Shown here in pieces: positions 32,905 through 43,100 of a stretch of 64,000 nt of DNA. The translations under genes and the position numbers were made by a program. The first letter of the stretch is position 1, and the number at the start of each line of letters is the position of its first letter. The stretch comes from Renibacterium sp043789415 (GTDB taxonomy: Bacteria; Actinomycetota; Actinomycetes; Actinomycetales; Micrococcaceae), in contig NZ_JBDLLW010000001.1 in the NCBI RefSeq assembly GCF_043789415.1, forward strand, positions 372,001-436,000. The letters run 5' to 3'. A model generated the notes under the pieces. That model was given only the letters and a program-made list of their open reading frames with translations, ran no database searches and was not told the DNA's origin.

Positions 32905-33243
32905 CTACACCGCGGCGTTGCCTCGTTCCCCGGTCCGAACCCGAACTGCCTCATCCACATTGACCGTCCAGACTTTGCCGTCACCAGCCCGCCCGGTGTT
33001 GGAGCTGGAGATCAGCACATCGACGATGTCGTCAACTTGCTCGTTGGTCGCCAGGACCTCGATCCGAATCTTCGGCAGCAGATCGACCACGTATTCAGCA
33101 CCCCGATAGACCTCGGTATGCCCACGCTGCCGACCATAGCCATTGGCTGCGCTGACCGTGAGACCTTGGACGCCGTAGCTCTCCAAAGCGCCACGCACGT
33201 CGTCGAACTTCTCCGGCCGGATGATCGCGGTTATGAGCTTCAT
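32905..33243 (-). CDS. glnB: Nitrogen regulatory protein P-II
   Basis: The 112-residue trimeric sensor binds 2-oxoglutarate, ATP and ADP and plugs the ammonium channel encoded before it. It contains MKLITAIIRPEKFDDVRGAL, the T loop GYGRQRGHTEVYRGAEY with Tyr in the position that is adenylylated or uridylylated, and VLATNEQVDDIVDVLI. It overlaps the amt stop by 4 bp (ATGA), the usual amt-glnK pair. The gene glnD for the modifying enzyme, commonly next in actinobacteria, is not found downstream; zwf is there instead, convergent. Confidence 0.96.
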   Translation of the reverse strand: MKLITAIIRPEKFDDVRGALESYGVQGLTVSAANGYGRQRGHTEVYRGAEYVVDLLPKIRIEVLATNEQVDDIVDVLISSSNTGRAGDGKVWTVNVDEAVRVRTGERGNAAV

Positions 33244-34598
33244 GATTCCACCTTAATCTGGGTCTCAGGCTGAGAGGCGGCATGCCGCGAACGCAACGCT
33301 TCATCCAGCGGATGGAAGGCGCTACCGACCCGGCCACCGAATTCATAGGCTGTCTCGGCGTGCACCGAGATATCGATGCCGTTCACCTCGTGCTCCTCAG
33401 GGATCCTGAAGCCCATCGTCTTATTGATAATCCAGCCGACGATGAAGGCCACCACGAAGGAGTAAACCATCACGGCCACTGATCCGAGCGCCTGTTTGCC
33501 GAGCAGCTCGAAACCGCCCCCGCTGAACAGACCGTTACCTCCCGAAGGGGACTCGGGGTTGGCTGCCAGACCGATGAACAAAGTGCCAAGCAAACCACCC
33601 ACCAGGTGGACGCCCACGACGTCGAGCGAATCATCGTAGCCGAGCTTGTACTTCAGCCCGACGGCCAAGGCGCAGACCGCACCGGCCAGCACGCCGAGCA
33701 CAATCGACCAGCCCGGGGTGAGCGCCGCCGCCGCGGGGGTGATCGCCACCAGGCCCGCCACCGCACCCGAAGCCGCTCCTAGAGAGGTGGCATGACCGTC
33801 GCGGATCTTCTCCACGATCAACCAACCCAGGATTGCCGCCGCCGGAGCAGCCAGAGTATTGATCCAGGCCAAACCCGCAGTCGGGTTCGCGCCCAGAGCA
33901 GAACCGGCGTTGAATCCGAACCAGCCGAACCAGAGCAGACCGGCACCGAGCATCACGAAGGGCAGATTGTGCGGGCGGTGGCTCGGATCCTTGCCGAAGC
34001 CGAGTCGTTTGCCCAGCACCAAGGCGAGAGCGAGGGCTGCCGCACCGGCGTTGATGTGTACCGCGGTACCTCCGGCGAAGTCGATCACTTGGAGATTCTG
34101 GGCGATCCAACCGCCGATGTTGTTGCCATCGGCGTCCTTATTGAAGTCGAAGACCCAGTGCGCCACCGGGAAGTAGACCAGCACTACCCAGATGCCGGAG
34201 AACAGCATCCAAGCGCCGAACTTGGCCCGATCGGCGATCGCGCCAGAAATCAGAGCCACGGTAATAATGGCGAATACCGCCTGGAAACCGACAAAGGCGA
34301 TTTCCGGAATGGTGCCAGCCAAGCTTGCGTTGTCGCCGGTGCCCAACACACCGTTCAAACCGAATTTCTCAAAGGGGTTGCCCAGCAGGCCGCCCCAGAC
34401 ATCGGTGCCGAAGGCCATTGAATAGCCGAAGAGCACCCACAGCACGGTCACCAGAGCGATCGCACCGAAACTCATCATCATCATGTTCAGCACGCCTTTA
34501 GCGCGCGTCATGCCCCCATAGAAGAACGCCAGCCCCGGGGTCATCAGCAAAACTAGTGCTGCGGAGACTAGCACCCAAGCGGTATCACCGGTATCCAT
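33240..34598 (-). CDS. amt: Ammonium transporter Amt
   Basis: It is a trimeric channel protein for ammonium uptake. ATG at 34598, with a G-rich ribosome binding site TGGGGGT, gives 452 residues starting MDTGDTAWVLVSAALVLLMTPGLAFFYGG. A longer frame to 34646 adds 16 hydrophilic residues before the first membrane helix and is less likely. Eleven hydrophobic segments can be counted. Pore His residues lie in GGTAVHINAGAAALA and GVHLVGGLLGTLF. The cytoplasmic C-terminus of about 60 residues (IPEEHEVNGIDISVHAETAYE) is the P-II docking tail. Expression probably responds to nitrogen; no GlnR box was identified with confidence. Confidence 0.96.
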   Translation of the reverse strand: MDTGDTAWVLVSAALVLLMTPGLAFFYGGMTRAKGVLNMMMMSFGAIALVTVLWVLFGYSMAFGTDVWGGLLGNPFEKFGLNGVLGTGDNASLAGTIPEIAFVGFQAVFAIITVALISGAIADRAKFGAWMLFSGIWVVLVYFPVAHWVFDFNKDADGNNIGGWIAQNLQVIDFAGGTAVHINAGAAALALALVLGKRLGFGKDPSHRPHNLPFVMLGAGLLWFGWFGFNAGSALGANPTAGLAWINTLAAPAAAILGWLIVEKIRDGHATSLGAASGAVAGLVAITPAAAALTPGWSIVLGVLAGAVCALAVGLKYKLGYDDSLDVVGVHLVGGLLGTLFIGLAANPESPSGGNGLFSGGGFELLGKQALGSVAVMVYSFVVAFIVGWIINKTMGFRIPEEHEVNGIDISVHAETAYEFGGRVGSAFHPLDEALRSRHAASQPETQIKVES

Positions 34599-34778
34599 GA
34601 ATACCCCCACTCTCTCATCTCGTGCGTCAGTGATTGCGAGAAGCAACGCAATCTACTCGTACTGAAGATTCTGATAGGGGCATGTTTCACCCGGAAAGGT
34701 TCTAGATTTCCAGATTGTTACAAGAAAACCCGTCGAGTAAAACCCAGGTCACCACAAAGTTTCGAGCAGGTTACCAAT

Positions 34779-34869
34779 CCAGCTATCCCCCTGAGTGTTG
34801 CTGCTGGGACAGGAGTTCACTGAAAGTCGTCACGTCAGCAACTCCCACAACATTCAATGGGATAGCTGG
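34779..34869. repeat. Palindromic intergenic element, copy C (longer, diverged)
   Basis: Arms 34779-34800 and 34848-34869 match as an inverted repeat at 19 of 22 positions, beginning CCAGCTATCCC. A short inner dyad GGAGTT/AACTCC lies inside. Parts align with copies A and B (CTGGGACAGGAGTTC against CTGGGCAGGAACGTC, and CATTCAATGGGA against CATTCAGTGGGGA). It fills much of the 304-bp gap between ftsY and amt, whose remainder (34599-34778) contains the amt promoter region and no coding signal. Confidence 0.55.
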
Positions 34870-34902
34870 GTGTGGAAGAAGAGGGGTGGGTTGGAAGGGG
34901 TT

Positions 34903-36081
34903 TTAGTTCAGGATCGCATCGACGAATTGCTCGGCGTCGAAGGGAGCCAGATCGTCTGCGCCCTCCCCCAGACCAATGAGTTTCACCGGAACGCCCATGC
35001 TCTTCTGAATGGCGACTACGATGCCGCCCTTGGCCGTGCCGTCCAGCTTGGTGAGCACAATGCCGGTGATATCGACGACCTCGCTGAAGACCTTGGCCTG
35101 GTTCAGGCCGTTCTGGCCTGTGGTGGCATCCAGCACCAGGAGCACTTCATCAACCTGGGTCTGCTTCTCAATGACCCGCTTGACCTTGCCGAGTTCGTCC
35201 ATCAGACCGACTTTGTTCTGCAAGCGACCGGCGGTATCGATCATCACCACATCGACCTCTTGCTCGATTCCGGCCTTGACCGCTTCGAAGGCCACCGACG
35301 CCGGGTCCGCGCCGTCCACATCGGACTTCACCGTGGGCACGCCTACCCGGGCACCCCAAGTGGAGAGCTGTTCAGCCGCGGCTGCCCTGAAGGTATCGGC
35401 GGCACCGAGCAAGACATCCTTATCCTCTGCCACCAGCACCCGTGCCAGCTTGCCCACCGTCGTGGTCTTGCCCACGCCATTGACTCCGACCACCAGCACC
35501 ACCGCGGGGCGGTTATCGTGCCGTTGGACGGCGAGCGAACGATCCATACCCGGATCGACCAGCGCCAGCAGCTCCTCGCGCAGCATGCCACGGACCTCTT
35601 CGGCGTTGCGGGAGCCCATGACTTTGACGCGCTCACGCAAGGAATCAACCAGCTGGGTGGTTGGCTCGGTGCCGATATCGGCGAGCAAGAGGGTCTCTTC
35701 GACCTCGTCCCAGACTGATTCGTCGATCTTATCGCTGGAGAGCAGCGCCAGCAGGCCCTTGCCGATGGAGCTGTTGGACTTGGCCAATCTGGCGCGTAAC
35801 CTCTGCAGGCGGCCAGCCGGAGGTTCCGGACGATCCAGGGTGGGCGTTGTGACGGCGGGGCCTTGCGGGGCCTCGTCCTCAGCTGAAGCGATGTCCTCAA
35901 GCAGGTCACTGCCGCTCACGGGCTCATCAAGAACCGTGCTCCCGGGGGCAGGATCGTTGAGGTCGCGGGTATCGCTATATTTGCTGCGATTTCTTGAGGT
36001 CTTCAAGAAGACCGTCAGCAGGGAGCCGATCACCGCGATGCCAACAACGATATAGAGGACTAAAAGCCAGGTCTCATTCAC
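34903..36081 (-). CDS. ftsY: Signal recognition particle receptor FtsY
   Basis: The membrane-associated GTPase receives Ffh-ribosome complexes. The 392-residue product begins with a hydrophobic segment (ETWLLVLYIVVGIAVIGSLLTVFL), an actinobacterial-type membrane anchor. An acidic linker of about 70 residues follows. The NG domain starts near residue 95, with VNGVGKTTTVGKLARVLV, DTAGRLQNKVGLMDEL and LTKLDGTAKGGIV. The start is GTG at 36081. It is normally next to smc in this group, but here smc is 8.7 kb away because the regulator and giant surface protein genes lie between. Confidence 0.96.
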   Translation of the reverse strand: MNETWLLVLYIVVGIAVIGSLLTVFLKTSRNRSKYSDTRDLNDPAPGSTVLDEPVSGSDLLEDIASAEDEAPQGPAVTTPTLDRPEPPAGRLQRLRARLAKSNSSIGKGLLALLSSDKIDESVWDEVEETLLLADIGTEPTTQLVDSLRERVKVMGSRNAEEVRGMLREELLALVDPGMDRSLAVQRHDNRPAVVLVVGVNGVGKTTTVGKLARVLVAEDKDVLLGAADTFRAAAAEQLSTWGARVGVPTVKSDVDGADPASVAFEAVKAGIEQEVDVVMIDTAGRLQNKVGLMDELGKVKRVIEKQTQVDEVLLVLDATTGQNGLNQAKVFSEVVDITGIVLTKLDGTAKGGIVVAIQKSMGVPVKLIGLGEGADDLAPFDAEQFVDAILN

Positions 36082-36154
36082 CCTTCTAGCTTCTCACAGC
36101 CAGCAGCTCGCGCGCTGCGGCAGCTGGATCGTGGACCTCAGACGGTGAAAATGC

Positions 36155-36907
36155 TCAGGCGCTTCCCGGGTCAGCAACCTCGGTGACGTCGAAAAGCCCG
36201 GCGTTGTCGGCGGCAACGGCGAGCTGAACTCGATTGTCGATCCCCACGCTGCGCATGATCTGGGCCAGATGAGCTTTGACCGTGGCTTCACTGATGTGGA
36301 GCAGATTTCCGATTTGGCCATTGGTGAGCCCGCTGGCAATAGCCTGCACAATGCGCCGGTCACGGGCATTAAGCGCGTGGAATCGCTCTGATTGCGGAGT
36401 TGTTCCGCGATGTATTGAACTACCGCGAACATTCTGCGGAGGAGAAGAGAAAACCACTCCTCCGGCATTAACCACTCGAATTATCGAGGCAATGTCCTCC
36501 AGCATGCAGCGCTTATCCAAAAAACTGCTCACTCCGGCCTCAACAAAAGAGTCCATAGTGCTCAAAGCTTCAAGAGAAGCCAGAATAATGACGCGGGTTC
36601 TGGCGCCGGATAATTTGAGAGCCTGTAGAACGGTGTGACAGGATTCCGTTCCTATTTCGGTATCGACCACCGCAATATCGGGCCGTTCCATCTGAAGACG
36701 ACGGATTGCTTCGGTTTCAGTGCGGCTAATGCCGCTTACTTCAATAAAACCCGCACTTGCAAAGAGCTGCCCGAGGCCGAGTCTGGTCAAGAAATTACCG
36801 CCCGCGATGTGGACCCTTATCGGTCCTAACTCAAGAGCGGGCTCGTGCGCTTTAGCATCCTCATCAGCCGGTGATCCGACTGAACGAGGAGCAGACTGAA
36901 GGCCCAC
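36155..36907 (-). CDS. LuxR/NarL-type response regulator with degenerate receiver domain
   Basis: The 250-residue product starts at GTG 36907, with AAGGAG 6 nt upstream. Residues 30-150 resemble a receiver: Asp82 at the phosphoacceptor position (AVVDTEIG), Ser111 (ILASLEA) and Lys132 (FLDKR). The acidic pair that binds Mg near the N-terminus is replaced by Gly36-Gly37-Asn38 (HIAGGNFL), so normal phosphorylation is doubtful. A LuxR HTH covers residues 185-235 (LNARDRRIVQAIASGLTNGQ, then ISEATVKAHLAQIMRSVGI). No sensor kinase is adjacent. It is divergent from the giant surface protein gene, making that gene the first candidate target. It may respond to a ligand rather than a kinase. Confidence 0.88.
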   Translation of the reverse strand: MGLQSAPRSVGSPADEDAKAHEPALELGPIRVHIAGGNFLTRLGLGQLFASAGFIEVSGISRTETEAIRRLQMERPDIAVVDTEIGTESCHTVLQALKLSGARTRVIILASLEALSTMDSFVEAGVSSFLDKRCMLEDIASIIRVVNAGGVVFSSPPQNVRGSSIHRGTTPQSERFHALNARDRRIVQAIASGLTNGQIGNLLHISEATVKAHLAQIMRSVGIDNRVQLAVAADNAGLFDVTEVADPGSA

Positions 36908-36938
36908 GACAGCTCCTTAACGTTTGGCCCCCAACGGA

Positions 36939-36968
36939 ATACCGGTACAAATAACAGCGTACTGGTAT
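36939..36968. promoter_or_regulatory. Inverted repeat in the regulator/surface-protein intergenic region
   Basis: ATACCGGTAC (36939-36948) and GTACTGGTAT (36959-36968) form a 10-bp dyad with one mismatch and a 10-nt spacer, 32 bp upstream of the LuxR-type gene. It is a plausible operator, possibly autoregulatory. A second small dyad, AACTC/GAGTT, lies at about 36997-37011. Confidence 0.45.
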
Positions 36969-37150
36969 ATCCGACTCTTTCACCAGATGGTTATCAACTC
37001 GTAATGAGTTAAGACTATCGGTTAGTTTTGGCCCCTGAATATGTCCAAGTGGCTAGAGAACTGTATCCGCATGGTTAGGAACCTCGAACTCCCCCAATGA
37101 CACGCTGTAAATTAGCCAATTTAATATTCACGCCAATGAGGGGAATGACG

Positions 37151-40100
37151 GTGAAAACCATCGGAAAAACTGGGGAGGTCCGCACCGGTCGAAAGACTTG
37201 GATCGGACGTTTGGTGGCGGGGGTAGCCACCGCGGCGCTGATAGCGCTACCACTTTCGCCAGCTCAGGCAGCTGGCCCAACTGTTTCTCAGGCACTCGGG
37301 AAATTTTTCGGGGGCCAAGTATTGGGGGTCAATCTCGACAGCATCGCAGCTCTGAATGGCTCTCTGGCCGACAATCCGAACGGGGCTCATCCGCTCGGAC
37401 CCAATAACCAACTGAGTGTCTCCGCACTGGGCTTGAATCTGAGCCTCGGCGGGGCACTCAATCTTTTAGGCGGCGTCAATCCGCTTTTGGCGGTCGGCCC
37501 GGCCGCGCAATACTCCAAAGCCGCAAATAATGGTGACGCGGTCGCCGCCTCAGGCGCGGTCAGTGATCAGGGCGCTATCTCGGTGGGTGCCCCCGGCACT
37601 CCCCCGGCTGACGCACATCTCGATCTGGGGCCCGTGCTGGACACTGTGCCGGCCCTCAAAGCAATTCTCTCCACCGCACGAGTCGACGTCGGAGCTCTGG
37701 CCTCTCAAGCTCAGCAGATCGGTGGAGCCCCGCCTACCAGCCAGTACACTCTCGCTGATTTGAAAGTGCAGCTCACCTCCCCTGCCCTGGGTAATATCTA
37801 CAGCACCCTGCGTGATCAGGTGGTGGCACCCACCTCACAGGCCCTGCAAGCCTTCGCTACCGCACTCACCGCGATCAATATCGATCTGAATGTGATCGCG
37901 CTACGTGCGCAGGGCTCGGTCAGCACGGTGCTGCCCGACCTTTCCACGGTGCTGCCGAGCGGTTTCGTGAACGGCAACGTCGACAACGGGATCTCCATCA
38001 ATCTCTCGACGGGAGCGGTGATCGTTGATCTGGCCAAGATCCTCACCGCCAACGGCATCGACATCAACAATCTGCCGCCGAACTCACAGTTGTTCACCGG
38101 ACCGATAGCCAACGCCATCGCCACCGGGATCACCTCGACGCTGACCGATATTGTGCAGGGCACGGTGCAGCGGCTGACCGCTGCTGTCAATTCGATTCGG
38201 GTCACCGGTTCGCTGACCATCTCGAGCCTGGGCACTACCCTGGGCACCGTCGCGATTGACGGCTCTCTGGCTCAGATTCAGGACAACACCTCGGTGATCG
38301 TTTCCGGCAACGTCGCCGGCCTGAACCTCGGAGTGCTGAACACTCTGCTCAAGCCGCTGCTTCGGCCCGCCGTCAGCACACTTCTCACCACGGTGAACAA
38401 TATTCAAACCACGGTGATCCAACCGATCATCAATGGTGCCTCCGCCTTGGTCGCCCCCATCCTGAGCGCACTTAATCAACTGGTTCCGGTGCGGGCCAAC
38501 GTGCAGCCCGGAGTCGGTGATCTAGGAGCGGGCAGCTTCACCGTGCGTGCCCTGGAAATCGGCATCCTCAATCTGGCTGCCGTCAATTTCGCATCCTCCA
38601 CAGTGCACGGCACAGCGGTAGCCGTACTGCATCCGCAGCTTGGGGCCAATCCGAGTACCGTCGAGCAGAATGCCACTACAGAGATCACCGGTACCGGGTT
38701 CGCTCCAGGTGATACGGTGACCGTCACCTTGCCCGCTGCCCCCGGAATTCCAGCGACAGTGCTGAGCGCTACCACCGATGCCAGCGGAAATCTCGGGCCG
38801 GTGAGTTTGCCGGTCCCCGCTGACTATCCGCTCGGCCCGGTCACCGTGGTGGTTCACCCCACCGATAGCAATGTCACCGCTGATCCGACGGTGCAACTCA
38901 CCGTGATCAAGCACGTTTACAACACCTCGCTGACCGCTAGTCCGGCTTCCCTGCCGCAGGGCGGAACCACCACGATCAGTGGCACCGGCTATGCACCGGG
39001 TGAAACAGTCACCGTCTCGGGCCCCTGCGTGGTGCCCGCTGTCACGGTCACCGTCGGTCAGGACGGTTCGTTCACGGTTCCGGTCGCGCTGAGCGCGAGC
39101 TGCCCGGAGGGTCCGACCACGATCACCGCTGAGGGCAGCGTCTCGCAAACTCCCGCCAGCATTCCAGTGACGATCTCCGGACCTGCTTACAACACATCGC
39201 TGACCGTGACACCGCAGGCCATCCCGCAGGGCAGCTTCCCGGAGATCTCCGGAAACGGCTTCGCACCGGGTGAAAGCGTCACGGTGACCCTGCCCGCGAA
39301 GGACGGCGTCGGCCCGGTAGAGCTTGGTGGCATCACCACTGACGGCGACGGGACCTTCAGCACGCCGCTGATGGTTCCTGCAACCTATCCGCTCGGATCC
39401 GTGACCATTACGGGTGTCGGGGATGAGTCGAACACTCCGGCGAGCGCACAGGTGAGCGTCGTCCCGGCTGGTCCGGCCGCACTGAGCGCCAGCCCGGTCT
39501 CGGTCGTGCAGGGCGGGACCACACAGATCTCCGGCACGAATTTCCAAGCCGGGGAGAACGTCCACCTCACCCTCCCAGCAGCGGCTCCGGCAGCTGAATC
39601 AGCGGTGGATGCCACTGCGGACTCCGCGGGTAACTTCACCGCTACCCTGACGGTCCCACAGAACCACCCGGTGGGTGCCAGCTTCCCGGTCAATGCCACT
39701 GGCGACCAGGGCTCAGCTGCCTCAACCGATCTAGCCATCACCAAGGGCACCTGGAACACCGCGATCACCGCGACCCCCGCGACCGCTCCCCAGGGTTCGA
39801 CCACGACGGTGAGCGGCACCGGCTTCACGCCGGGTGAAAGCGTCACCGTGAGCTTGCCCGCTAAGGATGGGGTCGGACCGGTGAATGCCACCGATGTTCT
39901 GGTGGGCGGCGATGGCAGCTTCAGCACCGCGCTGACGGTCCCCAGCGACTATCCGCTGGGCAGCGTTGATATCTCGGCGAGCGGCCCGGTCTCCGACACT
40001 CCGGCGGCCACCACGCTGAACATCGTGGCAGCTGGTCCAGCGAGCCTGAGTGCTGCTCCGGCTACGGTTCCACAGGGCGGCATTAGCCAGGTCTCCGGAA

Positions 40101-43100
40101 CGAACTTCAAGGCCGGAGAGAACGTCACCATCACCTTGCCCTCCTCGGCACCGGCTGCTGCGGTCACGGTGAATGCCACGGCGAACTCCGCCGGTAATTT
40201 CAGCATTCCGCTGACGGTGCCGCAGAACCATCCGACGGGTGCCACTTTCCCGATTACTGCAAGCGGTGATCAGGACTCGGCAGCGGCCACGAATATCGGG
40301 ATCAGCAAAGGCACCTGGAACACCGCTATCACCGCCACGCCCAGCGAGGTGGCGCAAAGCGGTGAACTGACGGTTTCCGGTACCGGTTTCGGGGCCGGTG
40401 AAGCCGTCACGGTCACCCTTCCCGAGAAAGACGGGGTTGGACCGATCACGGTGCCGAACGTGCAAGTGGGTGAGAACGGCAGTTTCAACGCGACGTTGAT
40501 CGTGCCAGCCAACTACCCACTGGGCTCGGCGGACATCACCGCAGAAGGGCCTGTTTCAGACACCGCGGCCACCACGCCAATCCAGATTGTCGCTTCCGGG
40601 CCCGCCGCCATCACCGCGGATCCGGCTCAGGTGCCACAAGGCGCCTCCACCACGATCACCGGCACCGGTTACGGCGCGGGTGAAGCACTCACTGTATCGC
40701 TGCCCGCAGCAGATCCCGCAGCAGCCGTGAGCCTTCCGGTCACTGCCAATAGCGCCGGGCAGTTCAGTGCGGTACTGACGGTTCCGAAGAACCATCCGGT
40801 AGCAACCGGCGTGACGGTGAGTGTCAATGGTCCCGACCATCAAGCGGAGACCCCGATCGACGTCACCAAGGGTGACTGGGCGACGACCATCAGCCTCTCC
40901 CCCACCACCGTGCCGCAGAACTCCGCGGCCACGGTATCGGGCACCGGCTTCGCCGCCGGCGAGTCGGTAACGGTGACCCTGCCGGAGAAGGACGGAGTGG
41001 GGCCGGTCAACGCCACCACCACTGTCACTCCGGACGGCACCCTGGCTCCGGTCGATCTCACGGTTCCGCAGAGCTATCCGCTCGGTGCGGTCACCCTGAG
41101 TGCCGCCGGATCGGTCTCCGACACTCCGGCCACCGCCGAGGCTACGGTTGCCCCTTCCGGAGCACCGGCCCTCAGCGCGGTTCCTGCCTCGATTCCGCAG
41201 GGCGAGAGCAGTCAGATCGCTGGAACGAACTTCAAAGCCGGTGAGAACGTGACGGTGACGCTGCCAGCAGCGACACCAGCGAACGCGGTGACGCTCAGCG
41301 CCACGGCTAATAGCGCGGGCCAGTTCGCCGTCGCTCTGACCGTGCCACAGAACCACCCAGTGGCCAGCGGCATCGTGATCAGTGGCACGGGAGATCAGGC
41401 GAGCACAGCTGAGACCACAATCGACGTCACCAAAGGCAGCTGGAACACCGCGGTCACCGCGACTCCGGTCAGTGTTCCTCAGGGGATTCCGACCACTATT
41501 GACGGCACCGGCTTCGCTGCGGGTGAGGAAGTCACCGTGACGCTACCCGAAGCTGCCGGAGTCGGACCGGTGGTCATCGCCGATGTTCCGGTCGCCGCTG
41601 ATGGCAGCTTCAGCACTCCGCTCACGGTTCCTGCGAACTACCCGCAAGGGCCGGCCACGGTCAGCGTACTCGGACCGGTCTCGGATACTCCGGCCACCGT
41701 ACAGCTGAGTGTGCTGCCTGCTGGTTCGCCGAGTATCAGTGCCGATCCGGCCAGTGTTCCGCAAGGCGGCAGCACTCAGCTCAACGGCACCAATTTCACC
41801 GCCGGTGAAAATGTCACCCTGACACTGCCGGCAGCTGATCCGGCGAGCGAGGTCACGGTGAATGCCACCGCTGATCCGGCCGGTAACTTCAGCGTCGCTC
41901 TCGGAGTGCCGATGAATCACCCGGTGGGAGCTTCGTTCCCGGTCAATGCCACTGGCGATCAGGGCGCGGAATCCGCGACCAGCCTCGAGGTCACCAAGGG
42001 CACCTGGACTACCGCGGTGACCGCGAATCCCCTCGATGTGCCGCAGGGCACGGCGACCACGATCAGCGGCAGCGGCTTCGCGGTGGGTGAGAAAGTCACC
42101 CTGACGCTGCCCGCCAAGGACGGCGTCGGTCCAGTGACCGTGCCGGATCTGCTGGTAGCCGGCGACGGTTCTTTCAGCGGTTCGCTCACGGTGCCGGCCG
42201 ACTACCCGCAGGGAACGGCAACGCTCAGCGCGGTCGGTACGGTCTCGGATACCCCGGCGACTGTCGATCTGAATGTGGTTCCCGGCGGACCGGCCAGCTT
42301 GAGTGCAGACCCAAGCTCGGTGGCGCAGGGCTCCAGTACGATCGTCAACGGTACCAACTACGGCCCAGCTGAGCAGATCACAGTCAGCATTCCGGCCGCG
42401 GATCCGGCGGAGGCGAGCAGCGTGACGGCGACGGCGAACAGCGCCGGGAAGTTCACCGCGACGCTGCCAATTCCGCAGAACCACCCGGTGGCCAGCGGTG
42501 TCATAGTCAGTGGAAATGGTCCCGGCCATCAGGCTGAGACGACCCTCGAGGTGACCAAGGGAAGCTGGAATACCGCGGTCTCCGCGACACCGTTTGATGT
42601 GCCGCAGAACAGCCCGACGACGGTCAGCGGCAGCGGCTTCGCGGTGGGTGAGAAGGTTACCCTGACCTTGCCTGCAGCCGGTGATGCCGCAGCGGTCGTG
42701 GTGCCGGATGTCACGGTCGCCGCCGATGGCAGCTTCAGTGCCGCGCTGACCGTTCCGGCGAACTACCCGCAGGGTAATGCCACGATCAACGTGGCCGGCC
42801 CGGTCTCCGATACCCCGGCGAACGCTGGAATCAATGTGGTTCCCGGCGGACCGGCGGCGCTCAGCGCCACCCCCGTCCAGGTCCCGCAAGGAACCGAGGT
42901 GACTCTGAACGGTGTGAACTACGGCGGCAACGAAGTTGTCACGGTGACCCTGCCGGCAGCCGCTCCCGCGGCGGCCGTAACGGTTCCGGTGACCGCCAGT
43001 AGTGCTGGAACGTTCAGCGTTTCATTGACGGTTCCGAAGAACCATCCGGTGGCCACGGGCGTCCAGATCGCCGGAAACGGCGCTGATCACCAGGCTGATG

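Noticed and set aside
37087..37096. TCCCCCAAT upstream of the surface protein gene, matching the hairpin RNA loop
   Set aside because: No flanking complementary arms or U tract are present, so it is not a third hairpin unit; the match is probably chance.
41543..42889. 448-codon minus-strand frame opposite the surface protein
   Set aside because: It repeats with the same period as the sense gene, has an Arg/Gly/Asp-rich low-complexity product and no ribosome binding site, so it is a shadow of the repeats.
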